This document shows, piece by piece, positions 1 to 5,854 of a stretch of 10,000 nucleotides of DNA. Each line of letters opens with the position of its first letter. Positions within the stretch are counted from its first letter, which is position 1. Below the pieces are notes generated by a model that saw only the letters and a program-made list of their open reading frames with translations, had not been told where the DNA came from and did no database searches. Location: contig JAIWOH010000160.1 of NCBI GenBank assembly GCA_020216985.1, forward strand, positions 1-10,000, read 5' to 3'. The translations under genes and the position numbers were made by a program. Source of the stretch: Nitrospira sp. (GTDB lineage: Bacteria > Nitrospirota > Nitrospiria > Nitrospirales > Nitrospiraceae).

Positions 1-1
1 A

Positions 2-271
2 GACCATGGTCTAGGCAAGTTGATCGAAGGTGCCGTTCGCCCCGGAGACCGCGCGGTCATCGTCGATGACGTGCTGACCAGCGGCGGATCATTGTTGAAG
101 GCCGTCGCCGCGGCGAGGGGCGTGGGCCTGACCGTCACGCACGCCCTGGTGATCGTGGATCGGAATGAACAGGAAGGGAAACGCAACGTCGAACAGGAGG
201 GGGTGAGGCTGCTCAGTTTGTTGAACGTCCGCGACTTGATGGATCGACCAGGTCCTCCGTCGGTGCGTTAG
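2..271 (+). CDS. pyrE: Orotate phosphoribosyltransferase, C-terminal part (5' end outside window)
   Basis: The enzyme transfers a phosphoribosyl group from PRPP to orotate to give OMP, the fifth step of de novo pyrimidine synthesis, in the cytoplasm. The reading frame is open from base 2 with no stop, so the gene begins before the window and about 89 C-terminal residues are seen. The first visible residues (HGLGKLIEG) match the conserved OPRT loop that precedes the PRPP site. The PRPP-binding motif follows as VIVDDVLTSGGSLLKA, with its two adjacent Asp residues and the TSGGS loop. The next block, VIVDRNEQEGKRNVEQEG, resembles the usual VDR-E-GG-N segment of OPRTs, and the end (LLSLLNVRDLM) resembles the family's C-terminal strand and helix. 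A TTG at 20 is in frame but is only an internal codon. Other type I phosphoribosyltransferases share the PRPP motif, but the flanking blocks favour PyrE. The stop lies 16 bp from the convergent lipoprotein gene. Confidence 0.85.
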   Translation, partial: DHGLGKLIEGAVRPGDRAVIVDDVLTSGGSLLKAVAAARGVGLTVTHALVIVDRNEQEGKRNVEQEGVRLLSLLNVRDLMDRPGPPSVR

Positions 272-287
272 GCATGTGAAACTTGCC

Positions 288-578
288 CTACCTGCATTGA
301 AACTGAATACCCCACCGCCGTTCGTGGATCACTTCTTCCTGACCTTCGAGGGGGCTGACGACGCGGGCTCTCCCCTTGGCCTCTCCCTCGCGGAGGATGT
401 CGTAGGATCGTTCCCCGCACTTTTGACGGATCACGGCGATCGCCTGGGTCCGAAAGGAAGAAAGCAGCGGCCCTTGTCCTTCTTTGAAGGGATAGACGAC
501 CACCCCGCCATTCTCCTGTTCCTGCACGAGTTTCACGCCGTCGGCACAACCGACGAGGAGGGCCAAGAGGGCAAGCAT
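288..578 (-). CDS. Small predicted lipoprotein of unknown function
   Basis: This is a 96-residue protein starting at the ATG at 578. It opens with a very short hydrophobic stretch ending in a lipobox (MLALLALLVGC), so Cys11 would be the lipidated residue and the mature protein about 86 residues. The mature part contains GGVVVYPFKEGQGP, a central Cys, the segment ILREGEAKGRAR and a C-terminal RRWGIQFQC. I have the impression of similar small proteins in Nitrospira genomes, but no function is known to me. The signal sequence lacks the usual positively charged start. A basic stretch (KVRSR) lies just upstream in the same frame, but no ATG, GTG or TTG precedes it closely, so the true start may be non-standard. 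The frame is open far upstream to 953, but that part runs antisense to the rhodanese gene and is not credible coding sequence. No clear Shine-Dalgarno site precedes the ATG. The overlapping plus-strand frame (276-599) has no family resemblance. Confidence 0.62.
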   Translation of the reverse strand: MLALLALLVGCADGVKLVQEQENGGVVVYPFKEGQGPLLSSFRTQAIAVIRQKCGERSYDILREGEAKGRARVVSPLEGQEEVIHERRWGIQFQCR

Positions 579-595
579 GGCCGTCGATCCGACTC

Positions 596-625
596 TTGAC
601 CGGACTTTCGCCCCGCTTTTATGAT
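596..625 (+). promoter_or_regulatory. Probable sigma-70-type promoter of the rhodanese gene
   Basis: TTGACC at 596-601 (5 of 6 matches to the -35 consensus) and TATGAT at 620-625 (5 of 6 matches to -10) are separated by 18 bp. Transcription would start near 632, leaving a leader of about 43 nt that carries the AAGGAG ribosome-binding site at 661-666. The site lies in the only spacer between two divergent genes, where a promoter is expected. It was called by eye against the E. coli consensus, and the sigma factor preference of this organism is not known from the window. Confidence 0.6.
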
Positions 626-660
626 GAAACCAAGATCGGACTGTTTTGAATATGACACGG

Positions 661-666
661 AAGGAG
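661..666 (+). promoter_or_regulatory. Ribosome-binding site that decides the rhodanese start
   Basis: AAGGAG stands 8 nt before the ATG at 675. The alternative in-frame ATGs at 621 and 624 have no such site and overlap the predicted -10 element (620-625), so 675 is taken as the start. Confidence 0.75.
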
Positions 667-674
667 TCACGAGC

Positions 675-1100
675 ATGAGACGTGCCGTCGTGAACATGCT
701 GGGCTGTTTGGTGGCGGTCACATTTGTGATCGGCGACTTCGCATATGGATATCATTCCTATCTCCTCACCGTCCAACAGCTCCATTCCGCACTCTCCAAG
801 GGGCTCTCCAAAGAAGAGAAGGGGTTTATCCTGGTTGACGTCCGGACGCCCGAGGAACATCGGGCGGGAATGATCCCGGGTACCGATCTCAACATCGACT
901 TTCGCGAGATCAAGGCCCGTCATCGTGAAATCGGGGCTCAACTCGACGATCACGTGGTGGTGTACTGCCAGTCAGGGCGACGCAGCAACATTGCTGCGGA
1001 AACGCTTGCCGACTTGGGCTATCGTCACGTGTATAACGTCGAAGGCAGCATGAACGCCTGGGTCGAGTCCGGTTTCCCTGTCGAACGTCCCAAACGATAG
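675..1100 (+). CDS. Exported single-domain rhodanese-like protein
   Basis: This 141-residue protein starts at the ATG at 675, which has an ideal Shine-Dalgarno site. Residues 1-25 form a signal peptide: a basic start (MRR), a hydrophobic core to about residue 20, and a plausible signal peptidase site after AYG (residues 23-25). The rest is one rhodanese domain. It shows the LVDVRTPEEH block (about residues 53-62), the catalytic loop CQSGRR with the nucleophile Cys98, and the C-terminal VYNVEGSMNAWVESGFPV block. Rhodanese domains carry a persulfide on the loop Cys and move sulfane sulfur to acceptors such as thiols or cyanide. The six-residue CxxGxR-type loop fits an active sulfurtransferase rather than a phosphatase-like or dead domain. 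The signal peptide places it in the periplasm, possibly membrane-anchored if uncleaved. MLGC at residues 8-11 looks like a lipobox, but the hydrophobic core continues past it, so lipidation is unlikely. The in vivo acceptor cannot be told from the sequence. It is transcribed alone. Confidence 0.92.
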   Translation: MRRAVVNMLGCLVAVTFVIGDFAYGYHSYLLTVQQLHSALSKGLSKEEKGFILVDVRTPEEHRAGMIPGTDLNIDFREIKARHREIGAQLDDHVVVYCQSGRRSNIAAETLADLGYRHVYNVEGSMNAWVESGFPVERPKR

Positions 1101-1178
1101 ACTCCGTTCCGCCGTTCACCGTCGCACAGCTCTGAGGGCTCATAACCGGCCTCTTCGTCCACTCTCTCTTTTTTCCCA

Positions 1179-2099
1179 TCATCGCGGGCTGACTCCGATT
1201 ACGGCCGGCAAGGGGATATGGGTGCTTGTCTTGCCGCCGAACAACGCCTTCCAGGAGACACGACCGGCGGTCTTTCGATCGTCTCGCCAAAGCGACTCCA
1301 CGACCAACACATCCGACGACGATCCCCCGTCCATCGCCATGGCTTGGCGAACCCACGGCGCGGCGTCGCGCAGACATTGCGCGAGGTCGTAGAGGCTGGT
1401 GACCTCCCGACTTTTCATGATGACGATGTGCCCCGCTTCCGTTTCGGCCACAATGGTTTGATAGGCCTCTTTCCCTGACCGACGCACGCGAATCATCCGC
1501 CGACTGTCGAGCAACATCAACGACTGGGCGGCTTCTCGGTACGGAGGCCGATCCTCATCAAAACTTTCCATGGCCAGATCCAGCACCCTTGCTTTTCTGA
1601 GCCCTCCGTGAACGGCTTCGGCCGCGAACAATCCCTGCCAGGTCCCGTGTCTGCGACTTCCCAAGGCCCTCCCGTCCTTGTACAGCAATCCGAGATACGA
1701 AAAGTTTTCGCGAAACAATCCCGCGTTAAACAACACCGGATGTCCCGTCAGTTTTTGCCATTGTTCGATGGGAATCGGCTGTGTGAGCTTCTCATCGGCG
1801 TAGTAATGAATGGAGAACCTGGCACGCTCCGGATCCACATCGATCGCCAACAGGTCCGGCACGGCGGGACAGGAAGAGCCGGGCGTCCATACCGAGACCG
1901 CCAGCCCGTCCGTCAGCGGTTCCCACTGAATGGTCGTCGCGGCCCCGGGAAGCGGCGCCAGGATCAGCATCGCCAGCACAGACCCGATTCGGACGACGCC
2001 TCCCTTCCTTCTCTGCCGTCCCCTCACAGAAGGTTTGGCGTCAATGAATCGAACTCGTGCGACCGACGTCGTTCGGGTTGGCAGCCACATCCTGTCCAT
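1179..2099 (-). CDS. Secreted phosphodiester glycosidase family protein (DUF2233/NAGPA-like)
   Basis: This is a 306-residue protein if read from the ATG at 2099. A hydrophobic signal segment (IGSVLAMLILAPLPGAA) lies at about residues 38-54, so the mature protein would be exported. The catalytic-type domain follows. It has a VLFNAGLF block where the family has an N-A-G/N-F motif near its start, and the hallmark AMAMDGGSSS near residues 254-261. The family is named after the eukaryotic uncovering enzyme that cleaves a GlcNAc phosphodiester. Bacterial members are thought to act on cell-envelope phosphodiester sugars, but the substrate here is unknown. The start is uncertain. ATG 2099 lies 13 nt after the preceding hybrid kinase stop. 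ATG 2090 has a weak GGA upstream. GTG 2027 would give a textbook-length signal peptide (MRGRQRRKGG before the core) but has no clear ribosome-binding site. The short gap suggests it is the last gene of the signalling transcript. The frame continues to 2249 inside the kinase gene, which is unlikely to be used. Confidence 0.85.
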   Translation of the reverse strand: MDRMWLPTRTTSVARVRFIDAKPSVRGRQRRKGGVVRIGSVLAMLILAPLPGAATTIQWEPLTDGLAVSVWTPGSSCPAVPDLLAIDVDPERARFSIHYYADEKLTQPIPIEQWQKLTGHPVLFNAGLFRENFSYLGLLYKDGRALGSRRHGTWQGLFAAEAVHGGLRKARVLDLAMESFDEDRPPYREAAQSLMLLDSRRMIRVRRSGKEAYQTIVAETEAGHIVIMKSREVTSLYDLAQCLRDAAPWVRQAMAMDGGSSSDVLVVESLWRDDRKTAGRVSWKALFGGKTSTHIPLPAVIGVSPR

Positions 2100-2112
2100 G
2101 TGAGACCGTGCG

Positions 2113-3705
2113 TCATGATTCCCGGGCAATCGTCGATGCACTGGCTTTCCCATCGAGCAGCTCGCGAATCGTTCGTGCCAACGTTTCCGGCGCAAACGGC
2201 TTCTGTATATAGGCGCTCGCCTGATCGTTAGCTCCGATGCCCATGTCATCGGGATAGCCCGATATATACAGCAGTTTTAAATCAGGCTTGATGACACGAA
2301 GATGCCGGGCCAATTCGATCCCGCTCATCCCCGGCATCACGACGTCCGTCAGCAGGAGGTCGATCCCGTCGATCTGTTGAGTCCCCAGAAGACAGGCTTC
2401 CAGGCCGTTTCTGACCGCGCATACCCGATACCCTAATTTCTTCAGCAGATCGTGGATCAATTCGCGGACGCCGCTGTCGTCCTCCGCCAACAAGATCATC
2501 TCGTGTCCTTCGACGGACTGATGAGGCGACGATCGGCTTGCTTCCTCTTGCATCTCACCGACGACGCTCGGAAGATAGATGTCAAATCGCGTGCCCTTCC
2601 CGATCACGCTCTCGACGTCGATTCCTCCGCCGCTTTGCGCCACGATGCCGAACACCGTCGAGAGCCCGAGCCCCGTGCCCTTGCCTTCTCCTTTGGTCGT
2701 AAAAAACGGTTCGAACATGTGCGCCTGGACGTGCTCGGACATCCCACAACCGGTATCCGACACGGACAGCTTCACGTAGACTCCCGGCATCAACGGCCTC
2801 AAAGAATACATCGGCACGCGGCGGAGATCGGCTTTGCCGGTTTCAATCGTCAACGTTCCGCCTTGCGGCATGGCGTCTCGTGCGTTGATGACGAGATTCA
2901 TCACAACCTGCTCAATCTGTGAAAGATCGGCCTTGATACGGAGCGGATCGGGGCTCGATTTCACGAGCAGCCGGATGTCCTCTCCGATCAAGCGTCTCAG
3001 CATGGTTTCGATGTTATCCACAATACCGTTCAGGTCGAGCACCTTGGGTTCGGACGGCTGCTTTCTGCTGAACGCCAACAGTTGCCGAATGAGAACGGCC
3101 GCCCGTTCACCGGCTCCATGGATTTCTTCTATTTTGCTTCGCAAGGGATCACCCGCCTTCAGCTCACCCAGCAAGACCTGGCTTTGCCCCATGATGATGG
3201 TAAGCAGATTGTTGAAATCGTGAGCCAATCCGCCGGCGAGCCGTCCCACTGCCTCCATTTTCTGCGACTGCCGCAGTTGCAGTTCGCTCTGGCGCAGAGC
3301 CTCTTCGGCCTTCCTCCGTTCTGCTCGGTCATGGGCCTCACGCAGTGCGCGCTGAACGGACGGGACGAGACGGCCCAGCCGCTGCTTCAAAATATAGTCC
3401 GTGGCGCCCCGGCGCATCATGTCGATGGCAAGGTCCTCACCGATGGTCGCGGAGACGAACAGGAACGGGATATCCGGTGCCAGGTGCCTGGCCAGATCAA
3501 GGGCCGCTTCTCCGCTAAAACCGGGCAGAGAATAGTCGGCCAAAATCATGTCGACCCGGCCTTCCCGGATGGCGGCCACAAAGGCGTCGCGGCTTTCAAC
3601 GCGCCGCGCCGTGCAGACGACTCCTCCCTCGGCCAGAAGGGCGACGACAAGGTCGGCATCGGTCTGGTCGTCCTCAAGGATGAGGAGTCGAAGCGGAATC
3701 GTCAC
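2113..3705 (-). CDS. Hybrid histidine kinase, REC-HisKA-HATPase-REC
   Basis: This is a soluble 530-residue phosphorelay protein. The N-terminal receiver spans residues 5-125, with acidic residues E11-D12-D13, phospho-acceptor Asp57 (ILADYSLPG) and Lys107. A charged helical linker follows (about 125-155), and no PAS or GAF domain is seen. The HisKA helix carries the autophosphorylated His162 in GLAHDFNN. The ATPase domain has the N box at about 270-280 (NLVINARDAM), G1 DTGCG at 317-321, the F box FEPFF and G2 GKGTGLGLS at 341-349. The C-terminal receiver (about 402-520) has its acidic pair at 409-410, Asp454 (LLTDVVMPG) and Lys502. All key residues for phosphorylation are present. There are no membrane segments, so input must come through phosphorylation of the first receiver, plausibly from the neighbouring kinase via the single-domain regulator. 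The start is GTG 3705, which follows AAGGAGG by 4 nt. An in-frame TTG at 3732 lies inside an inverted repeat and lacks such a site. Confidence 0.94.
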   Translation of the reverse strand: MTIPLRLLILEDDQTDADLVVALLAEGGVVCTARRVESRDAFVAAIREGRVDMILADYSLPGFSGEAALDLARHLAPDIPFLFVSATIGEDLAIDMMRRGATDYILKQRLGRLVPSVQRALREAHDRAERRKAEEALRQSELQLRQSQKMEAVGRLAGGLAHDFNNLLTIIMGQSQVLLGELKAGDPLRSKIEEIHGAGERAAVLIRQLLAFSRKQPSEPKVLDLNGIVDNIETMLRRLIGEDIRLLVKSSPDPLRIKADLSQIEQVVMNLVINARDAMPQGGTLTIETGKADLRRVPMYSLRPLMPGVYVKLSVSDTGCGMSEHVQAHMFEPFFTTKGEGKGTGLGLSTVFGIVAQSGGGIDVESVIGKGTRFDIYLPSVVGEMQEEASRSSPHQSVEGHEMILLAEDDSGVRELIHDLLKKLGYRVCAVRNGLEACLLGTQQIDGIDLLLTDVVMPGMSGIELARHLRVIKPDLKLLYISGYPDDMGIGANDQASAYIQKPFAPETLARTIRELLDGKASASTIARES

Positions 3706-3709
3706 GGAA

Positions 3710-3738
3710 CCTCCTTGGTTGATCAAGGTCAACCTTGG
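3710..3738 (-). promoter_or_regulatory. Ribosome-binding site and adjoining inverted repeat of the hybrid kinase gene
   Basis: On the minus strand a strong AAGGAGG (3716-3710) precedes the GTG start. Immediately upstream is a 6-bp inverted repeat GGTTGA / TCAACC (3734-3729 and 3722-3717) with a 6-nt loop CCTTGA. Two further base pairs (CC at 3738-3737 with GG at 3714-3713) would close the stem using bases of the ribosome-binding site. The loop CCTTG could also pair with the downstream CAAGG that contains the site, or with the upstream CAAGG, giving mutually exclusive hairpins. This could modulate translation or be a regulator-binding palindrome. The pairing is seen directly and its function is inferred. 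Confidence 0.45.
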
Positions 3739-3794
3739 AATCGGACAACGACCTTCGGGCCACCCCCCGCCGACAAGCGACTACGCAACCGCTT

Positions 3795-4250
3795 CTACGC
3801 CTTGGACGTCGATGGATCCGGAGGGGGCTCATTGATGATGCCCCAAAACAGGCTCAGTTCTTTGACGGCAGAGACGAATTGGCCGAACTCGACCGGCTTG
3901 ACGACGTAGGCGTTGGCTCCCAACGCATAGCTCTCCCGCAGGTCCCGCTCCTCGCGCGACGACGTCAGCATGACCACCGGAATGGACCGCAGACTCGCGT
4001 CCGACTTCATCGTCCGCAAGACCTCCAGCCCGTCGACTTTCGGCATTTTGAGATCGAGAAACACCACGACCGGGTTCTCTTTATGGCGCGAGGTGAACGC
4101 ACCACGACAATACAAATAATCGAGCGCCTCCGCACCGTCGCGGCACACGACCACCTTGTCGGAGATGTGATGCTCCTCCATCGCGGCCAAGGCCAGCTCC
4201 GCGTCCCGTGGGTTGTCCTCCGCCAAGAGAATCGGTTTGGCAGGACTCAT
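3795..4250 (-). CDS. Single-domain response regulator, Rcp1/CheY-like
   Basis: This is a 151-residue protein made only of a receiver domain. It shows the acidic pair E11-D12 (LLAEDNPRD), phospho-acceptor Asp66 (VFLDLKMPKVDG), the switch residue Thr96 in VVMLTSS, and Lys118 (YVVKPV). The long segment before the acceptor (DYLYCRGAF, then about 15 residues) is typical of the Rcp1 type of regulator partnered with phytochrome-like and other sensor kinases. There is no DNA-binding or enzymatic output domain, so it should act by phosphotransfer or protein contact, most simply as a shuttle between the upstream membrane kinase and the downstream hybrid kinase. Its ATG overlaps the kinase stop as ATGA, which implies translational coupling. 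GGAGGGG (4265-4259), inside the kinase reading frame, serves as its ribosome-binding site. Upstream in-frame codons to 4319 are within the kinase gene and are not used here. The C-terminal tail (NEPPPDPSTSKA) is Pro-rich and likely unstructured. An 89-bp spacer separates it from the hybrid kinase gene. Confidence 0.94.
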   Translation of the reverse strand: MSPAKPILLAEDNPRDAELALAAMEEHHISDKVVVCRDGAEALDYLYCRGAFTSRHKENPVVVFLDLKMPKVDGLEVLRTMKSDASLRSIPVVMLTSSREERDLRESYALGANAYVVKPVEFGQFVSAVKELSLFWGIINEPPPDPSTSKA

Positions 4251-5743
4251 CGCATATTCCCCTCCGTCGGAAGCGCCACATAAAACGTCGCCCCTTGATC
4301 CGGCGCTCCCTCGGCCCATGCCCGCCCTCCGTGACGATGCACGATTCGGCGTACGTTGGCAAGTCCGATCCCGGTCCCCTCGAATTCGTCGGCCCGATGG
4401 AGCCGCTGAAATACCCCGAACAACTTCGACGCGTACCGCATGTCGAACCCCACGCCGTTGTCGCGCACGAAGATCACGACCTCCGTGGGCGTCCGTCGAT
4501 CGACGCCGATCGCGATCTCCGCCGTCGGTCTGGTGCTCGTGAACTTCACGGCGTTTGCGATCAAATTCATGAACACCTGCCGGAGCATGGCCGGATCGCC
4601 CGGCACGCTGGGCAGCGCCCCGATTCTCCAGGATATCGTTCTCCCGTGCAAGTCAAGCCGCAAGTCGTCACGAACCGTCGACACCAATTGAGCGAGATCG
4701 ACGGTCGTCCGAAACATTTCCTGACGTCCCATCCTGGAAAACACCAAAAGGTCGTCGATCAACTGTCCCATCTGTTTCGCGGACGCGGAAATCGTGTCCA
4801 AGTATCTCGCGGCCTTCTCGTTCAGCGAATCGGCCATCGCCTTGCGTAAGAGAGCCGCGTAGCCGTCGATGTGTCGCAGCGGCGCCCTGAGATCATGCGA
4901 GACCGAGTAGCTGAACGATTCGAGTTCTTTGTTCGCGGCTTCCAACAGCGCGCCGTGCCGTTTGAGCTCGGCCGCCACGCGCCGTCGCTGCGTAATGTCA
5001 TGCCGAATGAGATAATACACGGCGGCCAGGAGAATCAGTTGGAGAAGAGCCCCGGCGGCGAGCAGCGTGATGGTCTTCTCGGTTTCAGCCGCCGATTGCA
5101 TCACCCGCAGGCGTAAGGTTTCCCGTTCGTGCTGATCCATCGCCGCGACGATCCGGTGAATCTCCGCGATTTCCTGCTTCGCCGGACCGTCAATCGCCGT
5201 TTTTTTGACGGCCTTGACCCCTCCCTCGGCCAATTTGGCGATGGCGGCGGCTTGCGCCTCAAGTTGTCGTTCCATGGTCCGGCTCAGTTGATCGGCGCGT
5301 TCTTCCTGGTCCACCGATCCCCTGGCGAGATCTTTCACGTATGTGACGAGAGTTGTTTTCTGTTTCACGACTTCTCGATAGTTGCCGAGATAAATCGGCT
5401 CACCCGTGACAAGATACCGGCGGAGGTGCTTTCCCGCTTCATCTGTCGCAACGTCAACGTCGCGCAACACTTGAATCAATTCATAGCTTCTGGTGTCCCG
5501 ACCGCTGTTCTCGAGCAGCACGCGGAGATTCCTGTAGGAGATCGCGGAAATAACAAGAATGCCGATAAAGACGAGGCTGAATCCGAACAAGATCCGCTGT
5601 TCGATGGTCAGAGATCGAAACCATGGGACCTGAATTGTTCCCAAAGAATCCGAAGCATCCGGCTTTGGCGCGGTCACACCAGGATCGGCCCCGCCGGTTT
5701 CCACGGGAGAAACGCGAGGTTCTTCGTTCTTCAACGGTTCCAT
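4247..5743 (-). CDS. Membrane sensor histidine kinase with CHASE3 domain
   Basis: This is a 498-residue inner-membrane kinase. A Pro/Glu-rich cytoplasmic N-terminus (1-45) is followed by TM1 (about 51-69), an extracytoplasmic all-helical region of CHASE3 type (about 70-222) and TM2 (about 225-246). Characteristic CHASE3 features are the DEAGKHLRRYLVTGEPIYL block and an acidic, Gln-rich second half. The HisKA helix has His283 in SVSHDLRAPLRHIDGY. The ATPase domain shows the N box NLIANAVKFT (393-402), G1 DNGVG (428-432) and G2 GTGIGLANV (456-464). This is the phytochrome-like HisKA/HATPase layout often paired with Rcp1-type regulators, and exactly such a regulator follows with an ATGA overlap. 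The CHASE3 ligand is unknown. ATG 5743 has no evident Shine-Dalgarno site, and a GC-rich hairpin lies just upstream of it. In-frame GTG 5677 and TTG 5644 would shorten only the disordered N-terminus. Transcription probably starts from the promoter at 5821-5829. Confidence 0.94.
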   Translation of the reverse strand: MEPLKNEEPRVSPVETGGADPGVTAPKPDASDSLGTIQVPWFRSLTIEQRILFGFSLVFIGILVISAISYRNLRVLLENSGRDTRSYELIQVLRDVDVATDEAGKHLRRYLVTGEPIYLGNYREVVKQKTTLVTYVKDLARGSVDQEERADQLSRTMERQLEAQAAAIAKLAEGGVKAVKKTAIDGPAKQEIAEIHRIVAAMDQHERETLRLRVMQSAAETEKTITLLAAGALLQLILLAAVYYLIRHDITQRRRVAAELKRHGALLEAANKELESFSYSVSHDLRAPLRHIDGYAALLRKAMADSLNEKAARYLDTISASAKQMGQLIDDLLVFSRMGRQEMFRTTVDLAQLVSTVRDDLRLDLHGRTISWRIGALPSVPGDPAMLRQVFMNLIANAVKFTSTRPTAEIAIGVDRRTPTEVVIFVRDNGVGFDMRYASKLFGVFQRLHRADEFEGTGIGLANVRRIVHRHGGRAWAEGAPDQGATFYVALPTEGNMR

Positions 5744-5753
5744 AAACAGGCAT

Positions 5754-5772
5754 GGCGCGCAGCGGGCGCGCC
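5754..5772 (-). repeat. GC-rich inverted repeat upstream of the CHASE3 kinase start
   Basis: GGCGCGC (5754-5760) and GCGCGCC (5766-5772) form a perfect 7-bp stem with a 5-nt loop, ending 10 nt before the ATG at 5743. No U-tract follows on the minus strand, so it is not a standard intrinsic terminator of the nuo operon. It may act in the leader of the kinase mRNA, where it would lie over the region a ribosome-binding site should occupy. The kinase start itself has no visible Shine-Dalgarno site. Confidence 0.4.
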
Positions 5773-5820
5773 GACCGGCGTTCGAATCCGCCTCGGGGCG
5801 TCCGGACGGACGACCGCGCC

Positions 5821-5829
5821 ATTGTAGCA
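5821..5829 (-). promoter_or_regulatory. Extended -10 promoter element for the signalling operon
   Basis: On the minus strand TGCTACAAT carries an extended -10 (TGN) joined to TACAAT, which matches 5 of 6 consensus bases. It sits 26 bp past the nuoN stop. No good -35 hexamer is visible at 16-18 bp, which is acceptable for extended -10 promoters. Transcription would begin near 5814, giving a leader of about 70 nt before the kinase ATG at 5743. This suggests the signalling genes can be expressed independently of the nuo operon. It was called by eye only. Confidence 0.45.
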
Positions 5830-5854
5830 GAACAAACGGCCTGAACCAGAATGA

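Noticed and set aside
272..310. Direct repeat TGAAACT (277-283 and 298-304) at the pyrE/lipoprotein junction
   Set aside because: Seven bases twice in a short interval is within chance, and the second copy lies in coding sequence.
276..599. Plus-strand open frame of 107 codons opposite the small lipoprotein
   Set aside because: No recognisable domain. The opposite strand has a lipobox, a sensible mature protein and a convergent arrangement with pyrE.
579..953. In-frame upstream extension of the lipoprotein gene on the minus strand
   Set aside because: It lies antisense to the promoter and coding region of the rhodanese gene and shows no protein-like signal, export or family features.
1101..1178. 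Possible bidirectional terminator between the convergent rhodanese and glycosidase genes
   Set aside because: Only a weak 4-bp GAGG/CCTC pairing is visible, and the T-run (about 1169-1174) is too far from it to form a standard intrinsic terminator.
5777..5795. Motif GGCGTTCGAATCCGCC resembling a tRNA T-arm, possibly a tRNA remnant or attachment site
   Set aside because: The stem does not pair as a proper 5-bp T-arm around a 7-nt loop. No D-arm, anticodon arm or matching acceptor strand is found, and no integrase is nearby.
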